From NCBI GenBank assembly GCA_963931435.1, contig OZ007012.1, forward strand, positions 1,984,001-2,048,000: DNA of 64,000 nt. Reading direction: 5' to 3'. Below are positions 8,601 through 17,271 of the stretch, piece after piece. Position numbers and translations under genes: made by a program. The first letter of the stretch is position 1; the number at the start of each line of letters is the position of its first letter. A model generated the notes under the pieces. That model searched no databases. It saw only the letters and a list, made by a program, of their open reading frames with translations, and had not been told where the DNA came from. The DNA is from Coprousia sp963931435. Lineage in GTDB: Bacteria; Actinomycetota; Coriobacteriia; Coriobacteriales; Coriobacteriaceae.

Positions 8601-9100
8601 TCCGGGCGGATGCATCATGCCGGGCACACATCCTGGGCGGCCCCCATCCTCTCCGCGATATTTACTAACACACTGCTTTCCGCGGATGTACCTGCTGGTT
8701 CATGCTCTCTTCACGGATGCGTAAGCCATTCTTCACAACCTTCATGGATAGAAGGGCGCCGCATGGGACATAATGAGGTCAGCGCACCGGAATCGCAGCA
8801 ACCGGCGCGTGTGGTACAGGCGGATGAGCGGGGAGACCCATGCATTCCTCCCAAGATGCAAGCCAAGCGCCCCACAGAGGCTTCACAGCCGGGCGCACGG
8901 GCAAACTCTCCTTCCCCCCGACACAGAGAACGGGCCTCCCTTGCTCTCCCGCATCGGCTGCACGGCGCTCGCCGGATCAGGCGCGCAACCTCAACGCCTC
9001 ATTCCAATCGTTCATGGCCAGCTTGGATCTCGCCTCCGCCCACCTGGACGGCGCGTGCTAGCATAGGGGCCGCTATAACCCCCTACCGCCGGGAGGCGCC
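8601..9100. other. 500-bp intergenic stretch with no supported gene
   Basis: No reading frame here has a ribosome site and recognisable product. Around 8660-8770 the base composition is more AT-rich than the surroundings. A CATAAT hexamer near 8767 is the only promoter-like element and has no matching -35. The stretch leads into a GNAT remnant, so it may hold the decayed upstream part of that gene. Confidence 0.4.
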
Positions 9101-9250
9101 ATGATCATCCAGCCCGCTGCCGCGGCCGCGCGCGAGGCCGGCTGCGTGCAGATCGAGCTGGAGACGAGCTGCTGGCGCGCGAGCGCCCACCGCTTCTACG
9201 AGCGCGAGGGCATGGTGTTCGACCACCGCTCCTACACGATGAAACTCTAG
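9101..9250 (+). pseudogene. GNAT acetyltransferase remnant (C-terminal 49 residues)
   Basis: ATG at 9101 with GGGAGG seven bases before it opens a 49-residue frame. It encodes AREAGCVQIELETSCWR followed by AHRFYEREGM and a final beta-strand: the last part of a GNAT fold, including the helix and FYEREGF-type motif that lies after the acetyl-CoA pocket. The acetyl-CoA binding loop (R/Q-x-x-G-x-G/A) and everything before it are missing. It is either a 5'-deleted remnant or a short translated leftover, since the ribosome site is intact. Confidence 0.65.
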
Positions 9251-9405
9251 GGGCTCCCGGCCTGGTGGCGCCCTCCCGCGCGGCGGCGCCCGCCGGCGCG
9301 GTGGCACCTCAACAGCAGGGGACCCGAGGCGCCCCCGGGCGCTGCGAGCAGCACCCAAAAGGAGCCCCGGGCCCCCGGATCGACGAATCTGATTGGCGCG
9401 GCGCG

Positions 9406-11439
9406 CTACATCAGCTCGCAGACGCGCTGGGCGAACGCCACCGGGTCATCCGGCAGGATGCCCTCCACGAGCAGCGCCTGATCGTAGAGGATGCCTGCGT
9501 AGCGGGCCACCTTGTCGGCATCGCCCGCCTCCTGCGCCGCCACGAGCTTGGCAAACACCGGGCTCTTGGCGTTGAGCTCCAGCACGCGCTGCGTCTTGGG
9601 CATGCCCTCGACATCCGACTCGGGGCCGCGGCGCAGCACCTTCTCCATCTCCAGCGAGAGCGGCCCCTCGGTGGTGATGCATGCCGGCGCGTCGCCCTCG
9701 GCGACCAGGCGCGAGGACACCGCGACCTTCTCCACGCGCTCGCCGAGCGCCTCCTTCATGGCGTCGAAGAGGTCGCCGTGCTCGCGGGTCGCCTCCTCGG
9801 CCTCCTTCTTCTCGTCCTCCGAGGCGAGGTCGAGGTCGCCGGACGCCACGTTCTTGAGCTCCAGGTGACGATCCTCGAGCTCGGGCTCGGCGCCGTCGGC
9901 CTGGGCCTTCTCGGCCGCCTCGCGGGCCGCCTCGTCCTCGTAGACCTTGGGCATATCCTTCGCGACGTACTCGCGCATCGACTGGAACGTGAACTCGTCC
10001 ACGTCCTGCGTGCACAGCAGCACGTCATAGCCGCGAGCGAGCACGCCGGTCACCACGGGCATCTTGGCCAGGCGCGCGCGGTCGTCGCCGGCGGCGAAGT
10101 AGATGGCCTTCTGCCCCTCAGGCATCGCCTGGGCGTACTCGGCGAGCGTGACCATCTTCTGCTCCTTGGCACTCCAGAAGAGCAACAAATCGGCCAGCTC
10201 GGAGGCCTTGGCGCCGTAGCTCGCGTAGATGCCGTACTTGAGGCCGCGCCCGAAGTTCTCGAAGAACTTCTCATAGGCCTCGCGGTCGTCGTCGCGCATG
10301 CTCTCGAGCTCGGAGGTCACGCGCTTCTCGATGCGGCGGGCGATGGCGCGCAGCTGGCGGTTCTGCTGCAGGGTCTCGCGGGAGATGTTGAGCGAGACGT
10401 CGGCCGAATCCACCACGCCGCGCACGAAGTTGTAGTAATCGGGCAGCAGGTCGGCGCACTTCTCCATGATCATGACGTTGGAGCTGTAGAGCGCCAGACC
10501 CTTCTCGTAGTCCTTGCTGTAGAGGTCGAACGGCGCGCGCCCGGGGATGAACAGCAGCGCGTCGTACTCGAGCGCGCCCTCGGCGTGGAAGCTCACGGTG
10601 CGGGCCGGATCCTCGAAGTCGTGGAAGGTGGACTTGTAGAACTCGTTGTAGTCCTCGTCCGAGACGTCCTCGCGGCGCTTCTTCCAGATCGGCGTCATGG
10701 AGTTGATGGTCTCGAGCTCCTCGTAGTCCTCGTACTCGGGCTTGTAGTCGTCGCCCGCGTCCTCGGGCTTGGGCTTCTGGCGGCTCTTGGTGACCATCAT
10801 CTGGATGGGATAGCGCACGTAGTTGCTGTAGCGGCGGATGAGGTCCTTCAAGCCCCACTCGGAGAGGTAGCGATCGTAGTTCTCGCCCTCCTCGCCGTCC
10901 TTGCCCGGCACGTTCTCGCGCAGCGTCAGGATGACGTCGGTGCCGTGGTCGGCGCGCTCGGCCGGCTCGATGGTGTAACCCTCCAGGCCGTCGGACTCCC
11001 ACACGTGGGCCTCGTCCTCACCGAAGGCGCGCGAGACGACGCGCACCTTGGAGGCCACCATGAACGCCGAGTAGAAGCCGACGCCGAACTGGCCGATGAT
11101 GTCCACGGCGTCGCCCTGGCTCTCGGCGTTGGCCTCCTTGAACTCCTCCGAGCCGGAGTGGGCGATGGTGCCGAGGTTACGCTCCAGCTCGGCCTCGGTC
11201 ATGCCGATGCCGTTGTCGGAGACGGTGATCGTGCGGGCGTCGCGATCGAACGCCACGCGGATGGCCAGATCGCCCTGCTCCACGTGCACGTCGTCATCGG
11301 TCAGGCTCTTGAAGTTGAGCTTGTCCACCGCGTCGGAGGCGTTGGAGATAAGCTCGCGCAGGAAGATTTCCTTGTTGGTGTAGATGGAGTTGATCATCAA
11401 ATCGAGCAGCTTCTTGCTCTCTGTCTTGAACTGGCGCAT
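9406..11439 (-). CDS. htpG: Molecular chaperone HtpG (bacterial Hsp90)
   Basis: A 677-residue Hsp90 homologue. The N-terminal GHKL ATPase domain is intact: KEIFLRELISNASDAVDKL, SDNGIGMTEAEL, and FGVGFYSAFMVA in the ATP lid. Middle and dimerisation domains follow, with ISRETLQQNRQLRAI. The start at 11439 (MRQFKTES) is chosen because GGGAGG lies 9-10 nt before it; in-frame starts further upstream would put that site inside the gene. The segment about residues 530-575 is acidic and Glu/Lys-rich, as in other long HtpG proteins. It is cytosolic, helps fold and remodel client proteins under stress, and is transcribed alone. Confidence 0.97.
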   Translation of the reverse strand: MRQFKTESKKLLDLMINSIYTNKEIFLRELISNASDAVDKLNFKSLTDDDVHVEQGDLAIRVAFDRDARTITVSDNGIGMTEAELERNLGTIAHSGSEEFKEANAESQGDAVDIIGQFGVGFYSAFMVASKVRVVSRAFGEDEAHVWESDGLEGYTIEPAERADHGTDVILTLRENVPGKDGEEGENYDRYLSEWGLKDLIRRYSNYVRYPIQMMVTKSRQKPKPEDAGDDYKPEYEDYEELETINSMTPIWKKRREDVSDEDYNEFYKSTFHDFEDPARTVSFHAEGALEYDALLFIPGRAPFDLYSKDYEKGLALYSSNVMIMEKCADLLPDYYNFVRGVVDSADVSLNISRETLQQNRQLRAIARRIEKRVTSELESMRDDDREAYEKFFENFGRGLKYGIYASYGAKASELADLLLFWSAKEQKMVTLAEYAQAMPEGQKAIYFAAGDDRARLAKMPVVTGVLARGYDVLLCTQDVDEFTFQSMREYVAKDMPKVYEDEAAREAAEKAQADGAEPELEDRHLELKNVASGDLDLASEDEKKEAEEATREHGDLFDAMKEALGERVEKVAVSSRLVAEGDAPACITTEGPLSLEMEKVLRRGPESDVEGMPKTQRVLELNAKSPVFAKLVAAQEAGDADKVARYAGILYDQALLVEGILPDDPVAFAQRVCELM

Positions 11440-11596
11440 GCGCTCAATCCCTCCCATGGTGCTCTTGTCCACCCGGACGCGCCGGGTGCGTTTTCGGTCG
11501 CCCACCATGGTACCCGCCTTGCCCACTCATAAAACCTCAGTGTGCAAGACTTAGATTATCTTCATGAAGCTGCGAAGGCCCCGGCCCGCGACGCGC

Positions 11597-13027
11597 TCAG
11601 CCCACGCCCGGAAACTGCACCTGCACCGGGAAGGTCACCGTGATGCGCGTGCCGCAGTTGAGCTGGCTCTCGAGGTCGATCGACGCGCCGTGGAACGCCG
11701 CCGCGTGCTTGACGATGGCGAGCCCGAGCCCCGTGCCGCCGCGCGCCTTGGAGCGGCTCTTGTCCACGCGGTAGAAGCGCTCGAACACCTTGTCCTGCTC
11801 CTCCGGCGCGATGCCGATGCCGGTGTCCTCCACGCGGATGAAGGGGTGCCCGCCCGTGTCGGCTCCGCACGAGAGCACCACCGATCCGCCCGGTTGGTTG
11901 TAGCGGATGGCGTTGGAGGCGAGGTTGTAGGCGAGCTCGTCGAGCAGGCGCGGAACGCCGAACACCATGGCGGGATGGGTGTCCAGAAACAGCGCGACGT
12001 CGGCCTTGAGCGCCACGTGCTCCAGGCGCTGCTGGACGTTGTCGAGCATGCGCGGCAGATCGACCGGCTCCATCGATCCCAGCACGTCGCCGGCGTTGCC
12101 GGATTTGGAGCGCTCGGCCTCATCGAGGTTGGAGAGGGTGAGGATGTCGTTCACCAGCGAGGTGAGCCGCCCCGCCTCGCGCCAGATGCGGCTGCCGAAA
12201 TCCTTGACGTCGGCCTCGTCGATCGGCATGTCCGAGGCGATGAGCTCGGCGTAGCCCGAGATGGTGGTGAGCGGCGTCTTGAGCTCGTGCGTGATGTTGG
12301 CGGTGAACTCGCGCCGCATGCGGTCGTTGTCGGCGAGCACGCGCATCTGGCGCTTGAGCTCCTTGCGCTGGCTCTCGATGCGCTCGAGCATGGGGCGCAT
12401 CTCGGAGTAGGCCTCCTCTATGTTGCGCTTGGGATGGTCGAGGTCGACGTCGAGCAGCGGGGCGATGATGGCGCGCGACTCGCGCCGCGCCGCGAAGAAC
12501 GACACGACGATCACCACGGCCGCGATGACGAAGAGCGGCCCCACGAAGGATATGAGGATGGAGAGGAACCCCGCCTGCGCCTGCGCCACGCGCACCACGG
12601 TGCCGTCATCGAGGCGCACCGCCTCGTAGAGCATGACCTCGCCAAGCGTCGAGGAGGCGCGCTCCGCCGAGCCGTGGCCCTCCGCGAGCGCCTGGGCGAT
12701 CTCGGGCCGGCTCAGGTGGTTCTCCATCGCGTCGACGGGCTCCTCGGTGTCGAAGAGCACCACGCCCGCCTTCGAGACGAGCGTCACGCGCGTGTTGTCG
12801 AGCCCCAAGGCGTCGAGCGTCTCGGCGTCGTTGCCGAAGTTGTTGTTGAGCGCGGCGGCCACGATCTCGGCCTCGTTGTGGAGCTCGGACTTGGTGACCT
12901 CGGAGAGGTTGGCCTGCAAGAAGAGGGTGCCGGCCACGGTGAACACCATGATCGCCAGAAGCGCCACGGAAAACACCGTGGCGAACACGCGCCGCGACAG
13001 CGAATGCTTGGCTCCGACCGGACTCAT
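11597..13027 (-). CDS. PhoR-like sensor histidine kinase
   Basis: A 476-residue membrane kinase. Transmembrane helices at about residues 14-38 and 155-178 bracket an extracytoplasmic region of about 115 residues. The H-box FTANITHELKTPL carries the phospho-accepting His247, followed by N-box NLASNAIRYNQ, G1 VEDTGIGI, F-box VFERFYRVDKSRS and G2 GGTGLGLAIVKH. The HisKA-HATPase layout and the neighbouring PhoB-like regulator and pstB suggest a phosphate-sensing PhoR role; no PAS domain is evident. It starts 21 nt after the regulator stop. ATG 13027 is chosen; a GTG at 13036 is possible. Confidence 0.88.
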   Translation of the reverse strand: MSPVGAKHSLSRRVFATVFSVALLAIMVFTVAGTLFLQANLSEVTKSELHNEAEIVAAALNNNFGNDAETLDALGLDNTRVTLVSKAGVVLFDTEEPVDAMENHLSRPEIAQALAEGHGSAERASSTLGEVMLYEAVRLDDGTVVRVAQAQAGFLSILISFVGPLFVIAAVVIVVSFFAARRESRAIIAPLLDVDLDHPKRNIEEAYSEMRPMLERIESQRKELKRQMRVLADNDRMRREFTANITHELKTPLTTISGYAELIASDMPIDEADVKDFGSRIWREAGRLTSLVNDILTLSNLDEAERSKSGNAGDVLGSMEPVDLPRMLDNVQQRLEHVALKADVALFLDTHPAMVFGVPRLLDELAYNLASNAIRYNQPGGSVVLSCGADTGGHPFIRVEDTGIGIAPEEQDKVFERFYRVDKSRSKARGGTGLGLAIVKHAAAFHGASIDLESQLNCGTRITVTFPVQVQFPGVG

Positions 13028-13048
13028 GCGCCCCACCCTGCGCGCGGG

Positions 13049-13729
13049 CTATTCCGCACGATCGGCGAACCGGTAGCCCACGCCGCGCACCGTCTCGATG
13101 CGGTCGGCATGGTCGCCCAGCTTCTGGCGGAGCGTCTGAACGTGCACATCCACCGTGCGCGAGCCGCCGTCGAAATCCCAGCCCCACACGCTCTGCAGCA
13201 GCGCCTCGCGGCTGAAAACCACGCCGGGCTTGCGCATGAGGTACTCCAGCAGGTCGAACTCGCGCAGGGTGAGCTTGACCTCGTGTCCGTCGACCATCAC
13301 CTCGCGATGGCTCGGGCTGAGCACGATCCCGCCCGAGGAGAGGACGTCGGTGGTCTGCTTGGTCATGCCGCCGCGGCGCAGCAGCGCCCGGCAGCGGCTC
13401 GTGAGCTCCATGAGGCTGAACGGCTTGGTGAGGTAGTCGTCCGCGCCTCCGTCGAGCGCCACGACCTTGTCGAGCTCGGTGTCCTTGGCGGTGAGCATCA
13501 TGATGGGCACGGTGGCCGTCTCCTGGTCGGCGCGCAGGCGGCGCAGGATCTCCAGGCCGTCGGTGTCGGGCAGCATGATGTCGAGGAGGATCGCGTCGGG
13601 GATGCGGCGGGCGAGAGCGGCCTTGAACTCGCTGTCGCACGAGAAACCCTCGGCCTCGATCCCCTGCTGGTGCAGGGCGTAGAGCGTGAGACCGCGGATG
13701 TTGTCGTCGTCCTCGACGTAGTAGATCAT
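13049..13729 (-). CDS. PhoB/OmpR-family response regulator
   Basis: A 226-residue two-domain regulator. The receiver has the acidic pocket YVEDDD, phospho-acceptor Asp50 in ILLDIMLPDTDG, Thr80 and Lys102 (DDYLTKPF). The C-terminal winged helix (about residues 130-222) has the recognition-helix and wing signatures SRTVDVHVQTLRQKLGD and ETVRGVGYRF. ATG 13729 follows GAAGGTGAAG; longer versions have no ribosome site. It lies between pstB and the PhoR-like kinase on one strand, so pstB-regulator-kinase probably form an operon for phosphate-starvation control. The phosphate assignment rests on context, not on the domains. Confidence 0.88.
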   Translation of the reverse strand: MIYYVEDDDNIRGLTLYALHQQGIEAEGFSCDSEFKAALARRIPDAILLDIMLPDTDGLEILRRLRADQETATVPIMMLTAKDTELDKVVALDGGADDYLTKPFSLMELTSRCRALLRRGGMTKQTTDVLSSGGIVLSPSHREVMVDGHEVKLTLREFDLLEYLMRKPGVVFSREALLQSVWGWDFDGGSRTVDVHVQTLRQKLGDHADRIETVRGVGYRFADRAE

Positions 13730-13824
13730 CGCTTCACCTTCGTCTGGTCGGGCGGTGCGCCGGCGCATCGCATCGATCCCATCTTACACCGCGGCGCCGC
13801 CGATACGCATCCCGGCCGCGGAGA

Positions 13825-14673
13825 TCAGCCGAAGCGGCCCGTGAGGTAGTCGGCCGTCCGCTTGTCCTTGGGCGCGCGGAACAGCTCGCTGGTGGGCGCG
13901 TGCTCCACCAGCTCGCCCAGCAGGAAGAACGCCACCGAATCGGAGATGCGCGACGCCTGCTGCATGTTGTGCGTCACCACCACCAGGGTGTAGTCGCGCT
14001 TGAGCTCGAGCGCCAGCTGCTCCACCATCTGCGTGGAGACCGGGTCGAGCGCCGAGGTGGGCTCGTCCATGAGCAGCACCTGGGGCTTCACGGCGATGGC
14101 GCGGGCTATGCACAGGCGTTGCTGCTGGCCGCCCGAGAGCCCCAGCCCCGAGCTCTTGAGCTTGTCCTTGACCTCGTCCCAGAGCGCCGCGCGACGCAGG
14201 CTCTCCTCCACGATGCCCTCGAGCTCCGAGTGGCTCTTGATGCCGAGACCGCGCGGGCCGTAGGCGACGTTGTCGAAGATGCTCATGGGGAAGGGGTTGG
14301 GGCGCTGGAACACCATGCCCACCTGCTGGCGCAGGCTCGTGACGTTGTAGTCCTGGTAGATGTCCTCGCCGTCGAGGGTGATGGTGCCCTCGATGCGGCA
14401 GTCCTTGACCAGGTCGTTCATGCGGTTCAAGGTGCGCAGGAGCGTCGACTTGCCGCATCCGGAGGGACCGATGAACGAGGTCACCTCGCGGTCGCGGATG
14501 TCGATGGAGACGTCCTTGAGCGCGTGGAAATCTCCATAGTACAGATCGAGGTGCTCGACGGACATGCGCACCGGATGCGCGGGCGCGGCGGCGTCCTCGG
14601 CGGTCGCGGTGCCCATCTCGCGGGCGCGGGCCTGGGAGAGCGCGTCCGTCAAATCGATTTCGGTCCTATCCAC
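13825..14673 (-). CDS. pstB: Phosphate ABC transporter ATP-binding protein PstB
   Basis: A 282-residue ATPase very close to the PstB consensus: the GPSGCGKST Walker A, NRMNDLVKDCRIEG after it, FQRPNPFPMSIFDNVAYGPR, signature LSGGQQQRLCIARA, and LLMDEPTSALDPVST. PstB drives phosphate import through PstC/PstA with PstS. About 36 residues precede the usual PstB start; GTG at 14673 is chosen because TTTAGGAGG lies 8 nt before it. pstS, pstC, pstA and phoU are not in the window, so this is pstB alone, followed by a PhoB-like/PhoR-like pair. Confidence 0.95.
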   Translation of the reverse strand: MDRTEIDLTDALSQARAREMGTATAEDAAAPAHPVRMSVEHLDLYYGDFHALKDVSIDIRDREVTSFIGPSGCGKSTLLRTLNRMNDLVKDCRIEGTITLDGEDIYQDYNVTSLRQQVGMVFQRPNPFPMSIFDNVAYGPRGLGIKSHSELEGIVEESLRRAALWDEVKDKLKSSGLGLSGGQQQRLCIARAIAVKPQVLLMDEPTSALDPVSTQMVEQLALELKRDYTLVVVTHNMQQASRISDSVAFFLLGELVEHAPTSELFRAPKDKRTADYLTGRFG

Positions 14674-14748
14674 CTGGCGTACCTCCTAAAGCGTTTCGCA
14701 CAGGGGCCGAGATGCGGCCCATAGCTTGAAACATGGTACGCAGCGCAC

Positions 14749-14785
14749 TTCATACCTCTGAAAAAGGGTTGTTAGGGATGTGTAA
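14749..14785 (-). promoter_or_regulatory. Putative pstB promoter with PhoP/PhoB-type repeats
   Basis: On the minus strand TTACAC (14785-14780) and TAACAA (14774-14769) form two related hexamers 11 bp apart. That resembles the TTAACA-type repeats bound by the PhoP regulator of Bacillus subtilis, and a TATGAA hexamer (14754-14749) follows at 14 bp as a possible -10. The pattern fits an activator-dependent phosphate-starvation promoter about 75-110 nt upstream of pstB. The match is inexact and based on two half-sites. Confidence 0.35.
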
Positions 14786-14964
14786 GGCGGATGGGAGCGA
14801 GTGGCACGCTGAGGCATTGCACCGCGGCGTCTTGAAGGGCATCGGGATCTCGCGCGGAGGCGACGCCCCTCCCGCCCCGGATCCTCACGTGCCCGATGGA
14901 TCCACGGGCGACGGCAGGGCGACGGCCAGCATCTGGTCCGAATCCTTATGCGCCCGGTGGACCC

Positions 14965-16395
14965 TTACGCGCTTGCAGGGCCCTGCGCGGCCGTCGCGTC
15001 GGGCGCGGCGTCGGGCAGGTCGATGGTGAAGACGGTGCGCTCCGGGGTGGACGAGCAGCTGATGGCGCCGCCATGGGCGGTCACGATCTCGCGTGCGATG
15101 GCCAGTCCCAGCCCGGCGCCGCCGCGGTTGGTGGCGCGCGCCGCATCGAGCCGGTAGAACTTCTCGAAGATCACCTTGAGCTTGGGCTCGGGAATGGGAT
15201 CGCCCTGGTTCTCGAAGCAGACGCGCACGATGCCGGCCGCCCCAGCCTGGCCCGGCCCGAGAGTGGAACCTAGGGCCTGGTCCGAGACGGAGCCCGGAGC
15301 GGCAGCACCCGGCCCCGCGTCGGAGCCCGGCGCCGGCGCAGCGGACGGCTCCAGGCGCTCCGCCGTGATGCGGATGGTCGAGCCCGCGTAACTGTAGGCG
15401 ATGGCGTTCTTCATCACGTTGTTGAACACGCGCGCCATCTTGTCGCCGTCCACGAGCACCGTGAGCCCGGCGGGCACGTCGATCTCCACCTGCTTGCCCT
15501 GCTCGGTCAAGGTGGGATAGAACCCGTCGGCCACCTGCGCGAGCATGAAGCTCAGATCCACGTAGCCGCGGGTGAGCACAATATCATGGAAGTCGAACCG
15601 CGTGATGTCGAAGAACTCCTCGATGAGCTCATCCAGCCGGTGCGCCTTCTCCAGCGCGATGCCGCAGAAGCGCGCCCTCTGCTCGGCGGGCAGATCGGGG
15701 GCCTCGTTCAAGAGCGAGAGGTAGCCCACGACGCTTGCCAGCGGCGTCTTGAGGTCGTGCGCGAGATAGGTGACCAGGTCGTCTTTGCGGCTCGCCTCGT
15801 CGCGCAGGGCCTGGGCGTCCTGGCGCTGGCGCTCGCGCACGCGGTTGAAGGCGCTCTCGACCTCTAGGAAGTCCCCGTCCAGGTGCCCCCAGTTACCAGG
15901 GTGGTCGATCAGGCGGTCGACGAGGTGCCGGGCGATGGCGTGGTCGGCCTCGCGCTGGCCGCGCGCGAAGCCCGCGCGGTACATCTCGCGGCCCACGAAC
16001 ACCGAGGCGCTCACCGCGCAGGCCAGCAGAAACCCGCAGAACGTGAAGAACGCCCCCGTGTCGAACAGCAAGGGGCCGCGCGCGTACTCCGCCAGCATGG
16101 CGCCGATGAAGATGACGATCAGCCACGCGGCGCCCCCTAGGAGCATGCAGCGGCGCGCCTCCGCAAAGCGGTCGATGAGCACGTAGCCGACGAACAGCAG
16201 CACCAGGAAGGGGATGAGGTACTGCACGCCCACCACGACGATGAGCAGGACGAAGAGCATGATCATCGCCGCGAGGCGATTGTCCAGCACCCGGAGCAGG
16301 CGCTCCCAGGTCGAGATATCGTCCGCGGACCCCTCCGGGAAAGAGGGCGCGCCCTGATAGGGAGGGCGCGGCGCTCCGTTCGATCCGTCCACCAT
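14965..16395 (-). CDS. VanS-like sensor histidine kinase
   Basis: A 476-residue kinase. The N-terminal 25 residues are polar, then there are four hydrophobic segments (about residues 42-60, 61-78, 86-103 and 114-135) with almost no extracellular loop, then a HAMP-less coiled region and the H-box YLAHDLKTPLASVVGYL with His213. The sequence around the histidine is VanS-like. N-box NNVMKNAIAYS, F-box VIFEKFYRLDAARATNRGG and GLGLAIAREI are intact. A 37-residue Ala/Pro/Gly/Ser insertion (about residues 345-385) interrupts the ATP-binding domain between the N and G1 boxes, and the usual DxGxGI G1 motif is degenerate (FENQGDPI). ATG 16395 follows GGAGGCGAC. Confidence 0.87.
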   Translation of the reverse strand: MVDGSNGAPRPPYQGAPSFPEGSADDISTWERLLRVLDNRLAAMIMLFVLLIVVVGVQYLIPFLVLLFVGYVLIDRFAEARRCMLLGGAAWLIVIFIGAMLAEYARGPLLFDTGAFFTFCGFLLACAVSASVFVGREMYRAGFARGQREADHAIARHLVDRLIDHPGNWGHLDGDFLEVESAFNRVRERQRQDAQALRDEASRKDDLVTYLAHDLKTPLASVVGYLSLLNEAPDLPAEQRARFCGIALEKAHRLDELIEEFFDITRFDFHDIVLTRGYVDLSFMLAQVADGFYPTLTEQGKQVEIDVPAGLTVLVDGDKMARVFNNVMKNAIAYSYAGSTIRITAERLEPSAAPAPGSDAGPGAAAPGSVSDQALGSTLGPGQAGAAGIVRVCFENQGDPIPEPKLKVIFEKFYRLDAARATNRGGAGLGLAIAREIVTAHGGAISCSSTPERTVFTIDLPDAAPDATAAQGPASA

Positions 16396-16421
16396 GTCGC
16401 CTCCGCTCCGCAGCCTGCCGG

Positions 16422-17120
16422 CTAGCCCTCGATCGTGTAGCCCACGCCCCAGATGTTCTTGATGAAGCGCGGGTTGGCCGCATCGTCGCCGATCTTCTCG
16501 CGCAGATGGCGGATATGCACCATGACGGTGTTGTTGGAGCCCGCCATGAACTCCTCATTCCACACCGCGCGGAACAGCTCCTCCACCGGCACCACGCGCC
16601 CGCGATGCTCCACGAGGTACAGCAGGATGGCGTACTCGAGCGGCGTGGTGCGCACCGGGCGCTCGTCCACCGTCACCTGGCGGGTGGCGCGGTTGATGGC
16701 GAGCCCGTTGACCTCCAGCTGATCGAGCTCCTCCTGCCCGCGCGTCCCATAACGGGTGTAGCGCCTGAGCTGCGCCTTGACGCGGGCCACGAGCTCCAGG
16801 GGCTTGAAGGGCTTGACCACGTAGTCGTCGGCGCCGAGCGTGAGGCCCTCGATCTTGTCGGCCTGTGCGTCGCGCGCCGTGAGCATGATGACGGGATAGG
16901 TGTGCTCGGCACGGATGGTGCGCAGAAGCTCGAACCCGTCGATATCGGGCAGCATGATGTCCAGCACCGCGAGGTCGAACTCCTGCATGAGGATGGCATG
17001 CGCCGCATCGGCGCCGCTATAGGCCAGCGTCACCTCGAAGCCCTCGTTCTTGAGGTAGATTCCCACCAGGTCGGCGATGGCGTGCTCGTCATCCACAACC
17101 AGTATGCGCGCGTCAGACAT
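16422..17120 (-). CDS. VanR-like OmpR-family response regulator
   Basis: A 232-residue receiver plus winged-helix regulator: ILVVDDEHAIADLVGIYL acidic pocket, Asp54 in LAVLDIMLPDIDGFEL, Thr in IMLTARDAQADKIEG, Lys in DDYVVKPFKPLELVARV. The effector domain ends in HIRHLREKIGDD and NIWGVGYTIEG, the VanR-type C-terminus. ATG 17120 follows AAGGAGACTG. The kinase gene follows 26 nt downstream. It is divergent from a D,D-carboxypeptidase gene whose promoter carries an 11-bp-spaced direct repeat, so that gene is a plausible target. There is no sign of vanHAX, so glycopeptide resistance is not implied. Confidence 0.9.
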   Translation of the reverse strand: MSDARILVVDDEHAIADLVGIYLKNEGFEVTLAYSGADAAHAILMQEFDLAVLDIMLPDIDGFELLRTIRAEHTYPVIMLTARDAQADKIEGLTLGADDYVVKPFKPLELVARVKAQLRRYTRYGTRGQEELDQLEVNGLAINRATRQVTVDERPVRTTPLEYAILLYLVEHRGRVVPVEELFRAVWNEEFMAGSNNTVMVHIRHLREKIGDDAANPRFIKNIWGVGYTIEG

Positions 17121-17184
17121 CAGTCTCCTTCCCGTTTCCCCTTTATACCCCATGCGCCGCACGGAACACGGACTCAGCGCGATA

Positions 17185-17219
17185 CCTTAATCAGGCCTTA
17201 AGATGCGGGCTGCTATAAT
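17185..17219 (+). promoter_or_regulatory. dacA promoter with 11-bp-phased direct repeat (response regulator site)
   Basis: CCTTAA at 17185-17190 is repeated exactly at 17196-17201, one helical turn away. A perfect TATAAT -10 lies at 17214-17219. The second copy occupies the position of the -35 element, for which there is no TTGACA-like match, as in promoters activated by tandem OmpR-family dimers. The site lies between the divergent vanR-like and dacA genes. Confidence 0.6.
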
Positions 17220-17271
17220 CCGCTTGTCAACCTGCGCATCAGCGCAGCGTCGTTTTGGAGCGTGACCCGCC

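Noticed and set aside
9251..9405. htpG terminator at the GC-rich hairpin near 9360
   Set aside because: CCGGGGGCCCGG is self-complementary but too short and lacks a clear T-tail in the right position, so it was not annotated.
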